From Salinimonas chungwhensis DSM 16280 (lineage in GTDB: Bacteria; Pseudomonadota; Gammaproteobacteria; Enterobacterales; Alteromonadaceae): a stretch of DNA of 64,000 bases. This document shows positions 55,327 to 63,760 of this stretch, piece after piece. A program made the translations under genes and the position numbers. The stretch lies in contig NZ_KB899386.1 of NCBI RefSeq assembly GCF_000378185.1, forward strand, positions 62,001 to 126,000, given 5' to 3'. Within the stretch, counting starts at the first letter, position 1. The number at the start of each line of letters is the position of its first letter. A model generated the notes under the pieces. That model saw nothing but the letters and a program-made list of their open reading frames with translations, was not told the origin of the DNA and did not search any database.

Positions 55327-56532
55327 ATGCAGATGTGTAATATTGTATCAGTGCTAAGATGCTTTGCACTTATGATAGTAGCCGGGACCGCCACAGGCTG
55401 CATGACTACCGAATCTCCAGCGCAAACGGTCGCCACAGCGAACGTGGTACACTGGCAAGACTTCTACACTTATGATGGCGTGCAAAGAGAAACGGTTTTT
55501 GAGCCTGAAGAGATATACACGTTGCCTGAGGCCGAAAAAGCCGCTTTTCTGGAATGGTATAATGCCCCTCATAATCAAACGACGGAGCCGCACTACCGCC
55601 TGGCTACCTACCTTGAAAGAACTTTGCACGGGTTTACTTACAACGGTAACACTAACACGGCGGAACAGGCTGCTATTTTAGATAATGGCAACTGCCTGAG
55701 TCTGGCTGTCATTACCGCTGCTCTGGCATCAGAAGCCAAGTTAAATCTCAAATTTCAGAAAATGAACTCACCGCCTGTCTATAAAAAACAGGGCGATATT
55801 ATGATGCTATCGTCGCATGTGCGAACAAAAGCCTATAACCGGGTAAAACCGAAGAAGCATGAGAATGGCGATACAAATAAAATTCTTCTGCCAGCCGCTG
55901 TAGTTATTGATTATTTTCCTGATTACGACAATGTAAAAGGCGACTATGTGTCTAAGGATGCGGTTAGTGCAATGTTTTACCGCAATAAGGTTGCTGTAGC
56001 GTTGATTGAAAATAATAACAGTAAGGCATTCTGGCTTGCTGACAAAGCGTTGAAACTGGCGCCCCTGGATCCGAAAAATGTCAGCGCGATGGCAATTGTT
56101 CTCAGGCGGCTGGGCAAAGTCGATGAGGCTGAGCGGCTGTATGAGCAAGCTCTGGCCAATGACATTACTGATATCACTTTGTTAAGCAACTATCTGACGC
56201 TTCTCAAACAACAAGGCAGAAATGGGGAAGCGGAAGTCGTTGCTCAACACCTGAGTCAGCAAAACGACGCAAATCCTTATGCCTGGATTGGACTGGCCAG
56301 AGAATATATTGCCAAACGAAACTTCACTAAAGCTACGGTCTTTTTAAATAAGGCAAAAGAGCTTGCCCCCTATTTGGACGATGTCTATCGCGAGTTGGCT
56401 CGCAGTTATTTTTTACAAAATAAACTGGACGAAGCACAGGTTGCTCTAACTAAAGCGCATGAGCTTGCCTGGGATGATCAGTCCCGGACGCTTTACGCGG
56501 CGAAAAAGGCGGCGCTGGAAACGCTGCATTAA
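55327..56532 (+). CDS. TPR lipoprotein with transglutaminase-like segment
   Basis: 401 residues. A lipoprotein signal ends in TATGC (Cys 25). The region to about 215 resembles transglutaminase-like/SirB1-type domains, with the conserved ILDNGNCLSLAVITAALA at the putative nucleophile cysteine. Three to four TPR-type repeats follow (about 220-400; KAFWLADKALKLAPLDP, VDEAERLYEQALA). It probably acts at the envelope as a scaffold or peptidase-like protein. The function is unknown. It lies just upstream of the tRNA-Trp promoter. Confidence 0.75.
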   Translation: MQMCNIVSVLRCFALMIVAGTATGCMTTESPAQTVATANVVHWQDFYTYDGVQRETVFEPEEIYTLPEAEKAAFLEWYNAPHNQTTEPHYRLATYLERTLHGFTYNGNTNTAEQAAILDNGNCLSLAVITAALASEAKLNLKFQKMNSPPVYKKQGDIMMLSSHVRTKAYNRVKPKKHENGDTNKILLPAAVVIDYFPDYDNVKGDYVSKDAVSAMFYRNKVAVALIENNNSKAFWLADKALKLAPLDPKNVSAMAIVLRRLGKVDEAERLYEQALANDITDITLLSNYLTLLKQQGRNGEAEVVAQHLSQQNDANPYAWIGLAREYIAKRNFTKATVFLNKAKELAPYLDDVYRELARSYFLQNKLDEAQVALTKAHELAWDDQSRTLYAAKKAALETLH

Positions 56533-56565
56533 GCCCGGTGGTTGGCGTTTACAGCGACAAAAACC

Positions 56566-56593
56566 TTGTATCTGAAATAAGGTTAAGTATAAT
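56566..56593 (+). promoter_or_regulatory. Sigma-70 promoter for tRNA-Trp-secE-nusG
   Basis: TTGTAT (56566-56571) and TATAAT (56588-56593) are separated by 16 nt. A GCGC discriminator follows the -10 box, as is common at stringently controlled promoters. The tRNA begins about 93 nt downstream. Confidence 0.75.
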
Positions 56594-56686
56594 GCGCATC
56601 CCTTCCTTGCGAATCCGCACTTTTCTTTAACAAAGACGCAAAATTCTCAAGGTAAGTGTACATATTTTGTCGTGTAGACGACATGT

Positions 56687-56763
56687 AGGGGTGTAGTTCG
56701 AATTGGTAGAACAGCGGTCTCCAAAACCGATGGTTGGGGGTTCGAGTCCCTCCACCCCTGCCA
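56687..56763 (+). tRNA. tRNA-Trp (anticodon CCA)
   Basis: 77 nt including an encoded CCA end. The acceptor arms AGGGGTG and CACCCCT pair, the D arm and variable loop are normal, and the anticodon loop CTCCAAA gives CCA. The T arm is GGGGGTTCGAGTCCCTC-like. The sequence is close to E. coli tRNA-Trp. It lies 60 bp before secE, an order common in marine gammaproteobacteria. Confidence 0.97.
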
Positions 56764-56823
56764 GATTTAATGGCCTGTGATGGTTATCACAGGCGAACGA
56801 TGCAGTATTGCTAGGATCGTAAC

Positions 56824-57201
56824 ATGAGCGAAAAAACGGAAAATTCGTCCAACCCGTTGGACATGTTCAAATGGGTCATCGTGTTTGCATTACTGGCAGG
56901 CGTGATCACCGCGAACTATATGTACGGTGAAATTTCCGTATTGTACCGAGCTATCGGTGCCGTGGTATTAGTCGCCATTGCTGGTTTCATTGCGGCGACG
57001 ACGGAAAAGGGCAGTGCTTTCATTACTTTTGCAAAAGAGTCAAGAATGGAAGTGCGCAAAGTAGTTTGGCCAAGCCGTCAGGAGACGAACCAGACAACAT
57101 TAATCGTTATGGTCGCCACCGTTATCATGGGCCTGATTTTATGGGGTCTGGATGGTATTATGGTGCGTTTGGTTGGATTTATTACTGGAATAGGAGCATA
57201 A
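56824..57201 (+). CDS. secE: Preprotein translocase subunit SecE
   Basis: Essential SecYEG channel subunit. 125 residues with three hydrophobic segments, as in E. coli. The conserved cytoplasmic amphipathic helix ESRMEVRKVVWPSRQETNQTT precedes the last membrane helix (core EVRKVVWPSRQE). AGGA precedes the ATG. nusG follows after 3 nt. Confidence 0.97.
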   Translation: MSEKTENSSNPLDMFKWVIVFALLAGVITANYMYGEISVLYRAIGAVVLVAIAGFIAATTEKGSAFITFAKESRMEVRKVVWPSRQETNQTTLIVMVATVIMGLILWGLDGIMVRLVGFITGIGA

Positions 57202-57204
57202 CGT

Positions 57205-57750
57205 ATGTCTGAAGAAACGAAAAAAAGATGGTACGTCGTCCAGGCTTACTCCCAGTATGAAGCGCGGGTAAAAAAGACGCTGTTAGAATATATTAAAATG
57301 CACGAAATGGAGCAGTACTTTGGTCAGGTTCTTGTCCCAACCGAAGAAGTTGTTGAAATGCGTGCAGGTCAGAAGCGCAAGTCAGAGCGTAAGTTTTATC
57401 CGGGTTACGTTTTAGTTGAAATGGAAATGAACGAAGACTCATGGCACCTGGTCAAAAGTGTTCCGCGGGTCCTGGGCTTCATCGGTGGTACTTCAGATCG
57501 CCCCATGCCTATTACTCAGCGTGAAGCAGATGCCATTCTTAATCGCCTGGAAGAGTCTACTGATAAGCCTAAACCGAAGACGTTGTTCGAACCGGGTGAA
57601 GTTGTGCGTGTTACTGACGGCCCGTTTGCTGACTTCAATGGTGTTGTTGAAGAAGTCGATTATGAGAAAAGCCGGGTTAAAGTATCAGTACTTATCTTTG
57701 GTCGTTCTACGCCAGTTGATCTTGAATTTGGTCAGGTTGAAAAAGGCTAA
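57205..57750 (+). CDS. nusG: Transcription termination/antitermination factor NusG
   Basis: Binds RNA polymerase, Rho and ribosomal protein S10. 181 residues. The NGN domain begins [14 protein letters not shown] and contains [12 protein letters not shown] and VLGFIGG. The C-terminal KOW domain has [19 protein letters not shown]. It is the last gene of the tRNA-Trp-secE-nusG unit because a strong terminator follows. Confidence 0.98.
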   Translation: MSEETKKRWYVVQAYSQYEARVKKTLLEYIKMHEMEQYFGQVLVPTEEVVEMRAGQKRKSERKFYPGYVLVEMEMNEDSWHLVKSVPRVLGFIGGTSDRPMPITQREADAILNRLEESTDKPKPKTLFEPGEVVRVTDGPFADFNGVVEEVDYEKSRVKVSVLIFGRSTPVDLEFGQVEKG

Positions 57751-57765
57751 ATAAAGTCTCAGTTA

Positions 57766-57799
57766 AAAAAAACGCTGCCAGTTGGCAGCGTTTTTTTTT
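57766..57799. terminator. Strong bidirectional terminator between nusG and the iron operon
   Basis: AACGCTGCCA and TGGCAGCGTT form a 10-bp stem flanked by seven or eight A on the left and nine T on the right. It separates nusG from the convergent fbpC. Confidence 0.95.
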
Positions 57800-57826
57800 G
57801 TTATCAGGTCCACATGACCGAGGATA

Positions 57827-58843
57827 TCAGCGTGAAAACGCTGCCAGGGCGTGCGTAGAATCAACGGTGAGTTTTACTCTGTCACCAGGTTTGAACGTGT
57901 TTTCATGTGATACCCGTACTTTGACATGGGTCTGCTCGTAGTTGTCCAGTGCCACAGCGCACAAACGCGAGCCGCCTTCAAATCGCACCCACACCACAGT
58001 CCCGTTTCCGGTGTCGTTGTCATGACGAACGGTAATATCATCAGGCCGCAGCAGTAAATCTACCTCTCCCTCGGTGACGTCAATTGGAATGCCGGGCGCA
58101 TTACCTATACACGTTGTTACAACTCTATTGTTGAGCGAGCCCGGGACAAAGCTGGCATCACCCAAAAAGTTAGCGACAAAGCGACTGGCGGGTTTGGAAA
58201 AGCAATTTTCAGGAGTATCTAACTGAGCAAGAACGCCTTTATTGAGCACGCCGACACGGTCGCCGATGGACAAGGCTTCATCCTGATCGTGGGTGACCCA
58301 TATTGCCGGCACTTTGGCTGCTTTTAATGCCTCACGTATTTCCCACCGCAAGCTATCTTTAAGCGCTGCATCAAGGTTCGACAGAGGTTCATCAAGCAAC
58401 ACAATATCAGGCTCGTGAGCCAGCGTGCGGGCCAGCGCAACACGTTGTTTCTGGCCACCAGACAGACGCTCAGGCTTAGCCTGGCGAAAGCTTTCAAGCC
58501 CCAATAATTTTAACCAATGGTCCGCCAGGGTTGTGTCTTTCAGCTTAAAACAAACATTTTGTTCAACACTAAGATGAGGAAACAGGGCGAAATCCTGAAA
58601 AACCATGCCTACATTACGCTTCTCGGGTGCAATAGTGTCACGAGGGGTGGCTCGCCACTTGCCCATGGATATCGTGCCATCGGAAATAGGAATAAGACCC
58701 GCAAGAGCATGGAGAATTGTGGTTTTACCGCAACCTGTGGGGCCCACTAACATCAGGATCTCGTCACTGCCTAGGGCAAGATCCAACTGATTTACTACTG
58801 GGGTGTCCCCGTATTTCACCGATAAATGGGAAACTGTGAGCAT
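57827..58843 (-). CDS. fbpC: Ferric-iron ABC transporter ATPase FbpC
   Basis: 338-residue ATPase of an iron importer. Walker A is GPTGCGKTTI, the signature LSGGQKQRVALARTL and Walker B IVLLDEPLSNLD, with WVTHDQDEAL after it. A C-terminal TOBE-like domain (about 240-338) contains LLLRPDDITV. It is last of the four-gene minus-strand operon, 9 bp after fbpB. The iron substrate is inferred from FbpA and the Fur box. Confidence 0.92.
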   Translation of the reverse strand: MLTVSHLSVKYGDTPVVNQLDLALGSDEILMLVGPTGCGKTTILHALAGLIPISDGTISMGKWRATPRDTIAPEKRNVGMVFQDFALFPHLSVEQNVCFKLKDTTLADHWLKLLGLESFRQAKPERLSGGQKQRVALARTLAHEPDIVLLDEPLSNLDAALKDSLRWEIREALKAAKVPAIWVTHDQDEALSIGDRVGVLNKGVLAQLDTPENCFSKPASRFVANFLGDASFVPGSLNNRVVTTCIGNAPGIPIDVTEGEVDLLLRPDDITVRHDNDTGNGTVVWVRFEGGSRLCAVALDNYEQTHVKVRVSHENTFKPGDRVKLTVDSTHALAAFSR

Positions 58844-58852
58844 ACTACAGGG

Positions 58853-60364
58853 CTACTCCTCATTAAGTTTTAATCTATTACCGCCTTCGCCGGTAAGCAT
58901 TATCATCAAACCGATGCCGGATAAAAATACCAATAAAAGTCCGGGAATCGCTGCCATGCCAAAATAACCCGCCTCGTAAACCCGCCACATATACGTTGCC
59001 AGTGTTTCAAAACCCGTAGGGCCCAACATCAATGTGGCTGGTAGTTCTCGCATAACTTCTAAAAATACCAAAGCTGCACCTGCTACCATGCCTCGATAGG
59101 TTAATGGCAGGGTAATACGCCGAAATGCTTCTCCCGGTGATGCCCCAAGCAAGCGGGCCGCTTTCACCAGCGACGGGTCAAGACGTTCTGCAGTGGTCCG
59201 CACTGAGCCTACTGCTAACGGCAGAAACCGTAGTACGTAAGCAATAACCAGCAAGCCCAGGGTTTGATATAAAAATGGTAGTTTCAGGCCAACATAGACC
59301 AGCGCGGTGCCCATAACAATGCCCGGCACACCAAACCCAAAGTAGGTGATTCTTTCCATAAGTCTGCCCGCTCGCCCGCTAATCGCCGCATGGGCCACCG
59401 GTATTGCCAAAACGACCGCGGCAATTGCGGCAAGCAGCGACGCATAGGCAGAATTGATGGCATAGCTCACGTCAAAGTCGCCCGCACCTTCGCGAATCAG
59501 CCACACTAAAAAGATGCTTAAGGGCAGGACAATTGCCATCAGAACAACAGGCAGACTACATAGCAACATGACGTAACGTTGCCAGGGTTTGGGCCAAAGC
59601 CACAATTGTTTACCCGGACGTTCTGTACCACCTTTTATTGTAGATTCAACAAACAGTACCAGCGCAACAATCACCAGCAACTGGATAGACAGCATCGCCG
59701 CCTGACTCAGGCCAAAGGCATTGTATTCCACAAATATAACCCGGGTAAACGTATCCAGACGCAGAATAGCGGGAGTGCCAAAATCCGAAAGCGCATACAA
59801 CGCTGCCAACAATGCCCCGGCACCCACCGAACGCATAATTCTGGGTAACACCACATGAGCCAGACTTGCTGGCAAGGACATGCCGAGCGTACGGGCCGCG
59901 CTTACCAGACTGCCGTCCAGACTGAGCAGGGAGGCGCGCGTCGTCAGCATGACAAATGGATAAGTATATAAAGACATGACAATCGCTGTACCCCACAAAC
60001 CGCCAATGGAGGGGGTAGGGATGCCCAACAGATTTTCAATCTCGCCGCCAGGCCCCAGCGCAAAGTACATTGTGAACGCGCCGATATACGAAGGCATTGC
60101 CAGGGGAGCGGCAAGTAGCACAAGCCAGAAACGCTGCAATGGCATTTTGACATAGGTGGTCAGCAAAGCCAGCGGAACGCCAAGAACCACCGCGCCGACA
60201 ATAGTCAGGCCCACCAGAGCCATGGTGTTACCCAAGACTCGCAGGTTGTGAGTGTCAAACAGCCCAGAGGTATCAGAGGCTAACGTAAACAGCACACTTA
60301 GCGGCAAAACCGCTAAGAATGCTATAAGAAACGCAATGGGATAGGATTTAGGTACTGCTCTCAC
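58853..60364 (-). CDS. fbpB: Ferric-iron ABC transporter permease FbpB
   Basis: 503-residue duplicated permease with about twelve membrane segments. The two ATPase-contact EAA loops are visible as LVSAARTLGMSLPASLAHVVLPRI (core AARTLGMS) and LVKAARLLGASPGEAFRRITLP (core AARLLGASPGEA). The two-half layout is typical of FbpB/SfuB. The start is GTG at 60364, overlapping the fbpA stop by 4 nt (GTGA), so the genes are translationally coupled. Confidence 0.93.
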   Translation of the reverse strand: MRAVPKSYPIAFLIAFLAVLPLSVLFTLASDTSGLFDTHNLRVLGNTMALVGLTIVGAVVLGVPLALLTTYVKMPLQRFWLVLLAAPLAMPSYIGAFTMYFALGPGGEIENLLGIPTPSIGGLWGTAIVMSLYTYPFVMLTTRASLLSLDGSLVSAARTLGMSLPASLAHVVLPRIMRSVGAGALLAALYALSDFGTPAILRLDTFTRVIFVEYNAFGLSQAAMLSIQLLVIVALVLFVESTIKGGTERPGKQLWLWPKPWQRYVMLLCSLPVVLMAIVLPLSIFLVWLIREGAGDFDVSYAINSAYASLLAAIAAVVLAIPVAHAAISGRAGRLMERITYFGFGVPGIVMGTALVYVGLKLPFLYQTLGLLVIAYVLRFLPLAVGSVRTTAERLDPSLVKAARLLGASPGEAFRRITLPLTYRGMVAGAALVFLEVMRELPATLMLGPTGFETLATYMWRVYEAGYFGMAAIPGLLLVFLSGIGLMIMLTGEGGNRLKLNEE

Positions 60365-61398
60365 AATACCCCGGCTTTACGCATCAGGTTCAAAGTAGGG
60401 CGCAGGTCGGCGAGTTTACGTAAGTCAAGATCCGGCGGATTCAGGCTGGACAGGTCCGGAAGACCTGTCGGTGACTTGATGCCTCTGACCAAAGGAATTT
60501 CGTAAGCTTCAGATGACAGATAAGCCTGAACTTCTGCGGATAATAAATAGCGCATAAAATTAAATGTTAATTCATCAGTGGTCAGCGATAATATACCAGA
60601 AGCATTCACCAGACAGCCGGCGTCAGCATTGGTAAATGCCAGGTCGACACTGGCATCAGGCTTACCAGCTTTTAACCGCAGGGTATAATAATGATTGGCC
60701 AGACCAACATCGACTTCACCACGTTCCACGGCCATAACTACACCTAGTTCTCCGGCGTAATTTTTTGCATGTTTATTTACACCCTTCAGCCAGTCAAGGG
60801 TCGCTTTTTCACCTTCCAGAATGCGCATAGCCGTCAAAAATGACTGAAACGAGGCGTAAGCAGGTGCCCAGCCAATGTCAAGGTTGCTGTCCGCCAACGC
60901 CATAATGTTATCGGGAATTTTATCAGCTGTGAGCCGGTCTGTATTGTAAGGCAGGGTACGGACTCGGCCTGTTACCGGTGACCACAACGGATACTGAAAT
61001 CCAGGCTGTAACTGCGCAGTCAGATCATCCGGCAGGGGCTTAGCAAGTCCCGCATCGGTGATCATACCAATTGAACCGGTATCTACCGCCCAGAACAAAT
61101 CTGCCCGCCGCACCCCGGCCTGCGCCTCAGCAACAATTGTGTTGGCAAGGGCTGCGGTAGCGCCCCGTCTGATTTGCAGGTTTAATCCGGGGTTTCGTTG
61201 ACGAATTGCGTCAAGGACCTTCTCATACAGCCCGCCTTCGCCGCGCCCAAGATATAAGGTCAGATCCCCTTTAAGCGCCGGCAAATCTTTAACTGACACA
61301 GCATCCTGCTGGGCGGCCAGGCTCTTTGACATTCCCAATGGCAGGGCGGCCAACGCACCTGCGGCGGCAAAGGATTGCAGAAATGTTCTACGCTGCAT
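60361..61398 (-). CDS. fbpA: Ferric-iron periplasmic binding protein FbpA
   Basis: 345-residue binding protein. The N-terminus has a twin-arginine type signal (QRRTFLQS followed by an Ala/Leu-rich stretch), suggesting Tat export. The mature part has LTLYLGRGEGGLYEKVLDAI and the paired iron-ligand tyrosines in GLANHYYTLRL. It feeds FbpB and FbpC. It lies 12 bp after the unknown periplasmic gene. AAGGA precedes the ATG. Confidence 0.92.
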   Translation of the reverse strand: MQRRTFLQSFAAAGALAALPLGMSKSLAAQQDAVSVKDLPALKGDLTLYLGRGEGGLYEKVLDAIRQRNPGLNLQIRRGATAALANTIVAEAQAGVRRADLFWAVDTGSIGMITDAGLAKPLPDDLTAQLQPGFQYPLWSPVTGRVRTLPYNTDRLTADKIPDNIMALADSNLDIGWAPAYASFQSFLTAMRILEGEKATLDWLKGVNKHAKNYAGELGVVMAVERGEVDVGLANHYYTLRLKAGKPDASVDLAFTNADAGCLVNASGILSLTTDELTFNFMRYLLSAEVQAYLSSEAYEIPLVRGIKSPTGLPDLSSLNPPDLDLRKLADLRPTLNLMRKAGVL

Positions 61399-61410
61399 AC
61401 ATTTGTTTCC

Positions 61411-62229
61411 TTAAAATACGTCTTTGCGATTCTTCTCGGCTTCTTTTAAGAGCCTGTCCGCCCGCGACAACTTTTCCTTCATTGTTGTAACGATGCTGCG
61501 AACTTCATCAACACTTTGACCTTTCTCAATGGCTTGAGGCAAAGACACGTTGAAATATTTTTCCAAATCTTCCACCAGTTTGGCGTCTTGTTCTATTAAC
61601 GAACCTTCTATGCCTTCAAAACGTTCCATGTAAGTGTCATGAACCATGGTTGTAGCAACTTCGGTCAATTGTTCTGCATATTTGGCGACTACTTTGTCGA
61701 GCCTTTTCTCTATATCAGAGATTACCTCAGAAGATGTAGAAGGCGCTTTGTCGGTCGTCTGCACATCGTCAATGACGCCCTTGTCCTGATAATGGGCTGC
61801 AAGCTTAACGGCTCCCAACGCCTGCCACAAGGTTTGGTTGAGTTTTGCCTGGTGCTCACGCACCTTGCTGATATCTTCATTGTTCTCAATGGCCATTTTT
61901 ATCCCATATATATTCTGCCAGATAGTGGCATAAATAGGGATATACTGAGTTTCTATTGCCGAATGGAAGTTCACTTCCTCCCAGTATTCGAGTAGCTCCT
62001 GGGTGTCGGTATTTTTTGCCCCTTTCTGATCATATCTACTGATTAAGCCGTCGTACTTTTTAACCAGCCAATGCACCTCTTCAGTATACTCATCCAGGTG
62101 CTCTTTAAGATGATTTACCTGATCAGTAATCTCACCATTTGCATGAACAGTAAAAGGTACTGAAGATGCTGAAAGACCAAGTGCAATCGCAGCAATCAAT
62201 GATTTTGTTAATTTCATTTTATATCCCAT
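61411..62229 (-). CDS. Uncharacterised helical periplasmic protein, first gene of the iron operon
   Basis: 272 residues. A signal peptide ends near PFTVHA. The mature protein looks entirely helical and acidic. A central segment, LEYWEEVNFHSAIETQYIP, is rich in Glu, His and Tyr and could bind metal. LWQALGAVKLAAHYQ follows. Faint resemblance to the soluble region preceding some FTR1-type iron permeases is from memory and unchecked. AAGGTGA lies just before the ATG at 62229. Position behind a Fur box and before fbpA suggests a role in iron capture or delivery. The function is unproven. Confidence 0.75.
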   Translation of the reverse strand: MGYKMKLTKSLIAAIALGLSASSVPFTVHANGEITDQVNHLKEHLDEYTEEVHWLVKKYDGLISRYDQKGAKNTDTQELLEYWEEVNFHSAIETQYIPIYATIWQNIYGIKMAIENNEDISKVREHQAKLNQTLWQALGAVKLAAHYQDKGVIDDVQTTDKAPSTSSEVISDIEKRLDKVVAKYAEQLTEVATTMVHDTYMERFEGIEGSLIEQDAKLVEDLEKYFNVSLPQAIEKGQSVDEVRSIVTTMKEKLSRADRLLKEAEKNRKDVF

Positions 62230-62245
62230 GTAATCACCTTTTCGA

Positions 62246-62266
62246 AAATGATACTTATTATCATTT
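62246..62266. promoter_or_regulatory. Fur box upstream of the iron operon
   Basis: AAATGATA and TATCATTT form a perfect 8-bp palindrome around a 5-nt centre. This matches the Fur consensus GATAATGATAATCATTATC closely. It lies 17 bp before the first gene, where a bound repressor would block transcription. Confidence 0.9.
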
Positions 62267-62470
62267 CTATAGTAAAGACACGTTCATAGTTCATTCCTGG
62301 CGACTCAGCGTTTAAAGGATGAATAAAGCCACCTAACTTAATTTATGGCGTGCTGCCTGTGAATCGGATGAATCTTAGGTTTATAGGACTAAAGCGTCTA
62401 AACCCTCACAGCAAATACTCTTGGGAATGATCTTTTTTTGGTATTACCCCTGTTTATTTGAGCACAAGGG

Positions 62471-62499
62471 TTGCGTAGGTTTTAATCACCTTATATAAT
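62471..62499 (+). promoter_or_regulatory. Sigma-70 promoter for rplK-rplA
   Basis: TTGCGT (62471-62476) and TATAAT (62494-62499) with a 17-nt spacer, followed by a GCGCGCCC discriminator as expected for a stringently controlled ribosomal-protein promoter. Confidence 0.85.
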
Positions 62500-62589
62500 G
62501 CGCGCCCTTTTAAACGTAATGGGGAGCCGAAAACGCAAGTAATCTCGATACTTGCCAGGCGTTAGACCCACCAACGAGAGCAATGTAAC

Positions 62590-63018
62590 ATGGCTAAAAA
62601 AGTAACTGGCTTAATTAAGCTTCAGGTTGCAGCGGGTGCTGCAAACCCTAGTCCACCAGTTGGCCCTGCGTTAGGTCAGCATGGTGTGAACATCATGGAA
62701 TTCTGTAAAGCATTTAATGCGAAAACAGAAAGTCTTGAAAAAGGCGCTCCGGTACCAGTAGAAATTACGGTATACGAAGATCGTTCTTTTACCTTCGAAA
62801 CCAAAACGCCTCCTGCATCATTCCTGCTGAAAAAAGCAGCTGGAATCAAAAGTGGTTCAGGCCGTCCTAACACTGAAAAAGTAGGTACAGTGACGCGTGC
62901 TCAGTTGGAAGAAATCGCCAACACTAAAGAGCCAGATCTGACTGCCGCTGGTCTTGACGCAGCAGTACGTACTATCGCGGGTTCTGCTCGCTCAATGGGC
63001 TTGAACGTAGAGGACTAA
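62590..63018 (+). CDS. rplK: 50S ribosomal protein L11
   Basis: 142 residues, the standard length. It begins [13 protein letters not shown] and has the conserved proline-rich [20 protein letters not shown]. The rRNA-binding C-terminal domain has [14 protein letters not shown] and [12 protein letters not shown]11 forms the GTPase-associated centre and is needed for RelA activation. It is normally immediately downstream of nusG; here an iron operon intervenes. rplA follows after 4 nt. Confidence 0.98.
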   Translation: MAKKVTGLIKLQVAAGAANPSPPVGPALGQHGVNIMEFCKAFNAKTESLEKGAPVPVEITVYEDRSFTFETKTPPASFLLKKAAGIKSGSGRPNTEKVGTVTRAQLEEIANTKEPDLTAAGLDAAVRTIAGSARSMGLNVED

Positions 63019-63022
63019 TCGA

Positions 63023-63718
63023 ATGGCTAAATTAACGAAACGCGCGCGTATTATCCGCGACAAAGTCGACGCGACAAAAGAATATGATATTGCTGAAGCA
63101 GTATCTTTGCTTAAAGAACTAGCCACTGCGAAGTTTCCTGAAAGCATTGACGTAGCTGTTAACCTGGGTATTGATGCTAAGAAATCTGACCAAAACGTAC
63201 GTGGTGCAACTGTACTGCCAAACGGTACTGGTAAAGATGTTCGTGTAGCTGTATTTACGCAGGGTGCTAATGCTGACGCAGCAAAAGAAGCCGGTGCTGA
63301 TATTGTTGGCATGGAAGACCTGGCAGAGCAGGTCAAAAAAGGCGAAATGAACTTTGACGTAGTTGTTGCCAGCCCTGACGCCATGCGTGTTGTTGGTCAA
63401 CTCGGTCAAATCTTAGGTCCACGCGGCCTGATGCCTAACCCTAAAACTGGCACCGTAACGCCTGACGTTGCGACTGCAGTTAAAAATGCTAAAGCGGGTC
63501 AGGTTCGTTATCGTAATGATAAGAACGGTATCATCCACGCGAGCATTGGCAAAATTGCTTTTGAAGCAGACCAAATTAAAGAAAATTTAGAGTCATTGCT
63601 TGACGCCCTGAAGAAAGCAAAACCTTCTTCTGCAAAGGGTACCTACATCAAGAAAGTAAGTCTGAGCACAACTATGGGCGCTGGTGTGTCTGTAGACAAG
63701 GCTTCTGTAGGTCAGTAA
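63023..63718 (+). CDS. rplA: 50S ribosomal protein L1
   Basis: 231 residues. It begins [15 protein letters not shown]. The family core [26 protein letters not shown] (core [12 protein letters not shown]) and [21 protein letters not shown] is intact, with the C-terminal [14 protein letters not shown]1 forms the stalk at the tRNA exit site and represses its own operon by binding mRNA near rplK. Confidence 0.98.
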   Translation: MAKLTKRARIIRDKVDATKEYDIAEAVSLLKELATAKFPESIDVAVNLGIDAKKSDQNVRGATVLPNGTGKDVRVAVFTQGANADAAKEAGADIVGMEDLAEQVKKGEMNFDVVVASPDAMRVVGQLGQILGPRGLMPNPKTGTVTPDVATAVKNAKAGQVRYRNDKNGIIHASIGKIAFEADQIKENLESLLDALKKAKPSSAKGTYIKKVSLSTTMGAGVSVDKASVGQ

Positions 63719-63760
63719 ATGATTATGACAGGCAAGGTTGTCTGTCTCTCTTAAGGTTTT

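Larger units (their letters stand above)
62230..62589. other. 360-bp divergent control region between the iron operon and rplK
   Basis: The left part holds a Fur box near the iron operon start. The right part holds the rplK promoter and an untranslated leader of about 85 nt, with a GCAAGTA/TACTTGC hairpin at 62535-62555. The 200 bp between them show nothing else I can name. Confidence 0.6.

Noticed and set aside
57827..62229. Recent insertion by a mobile element
   Set aside because: I found no transposase, integrase, flanking direct repeats or terminal inverted repeats around the iron operon.
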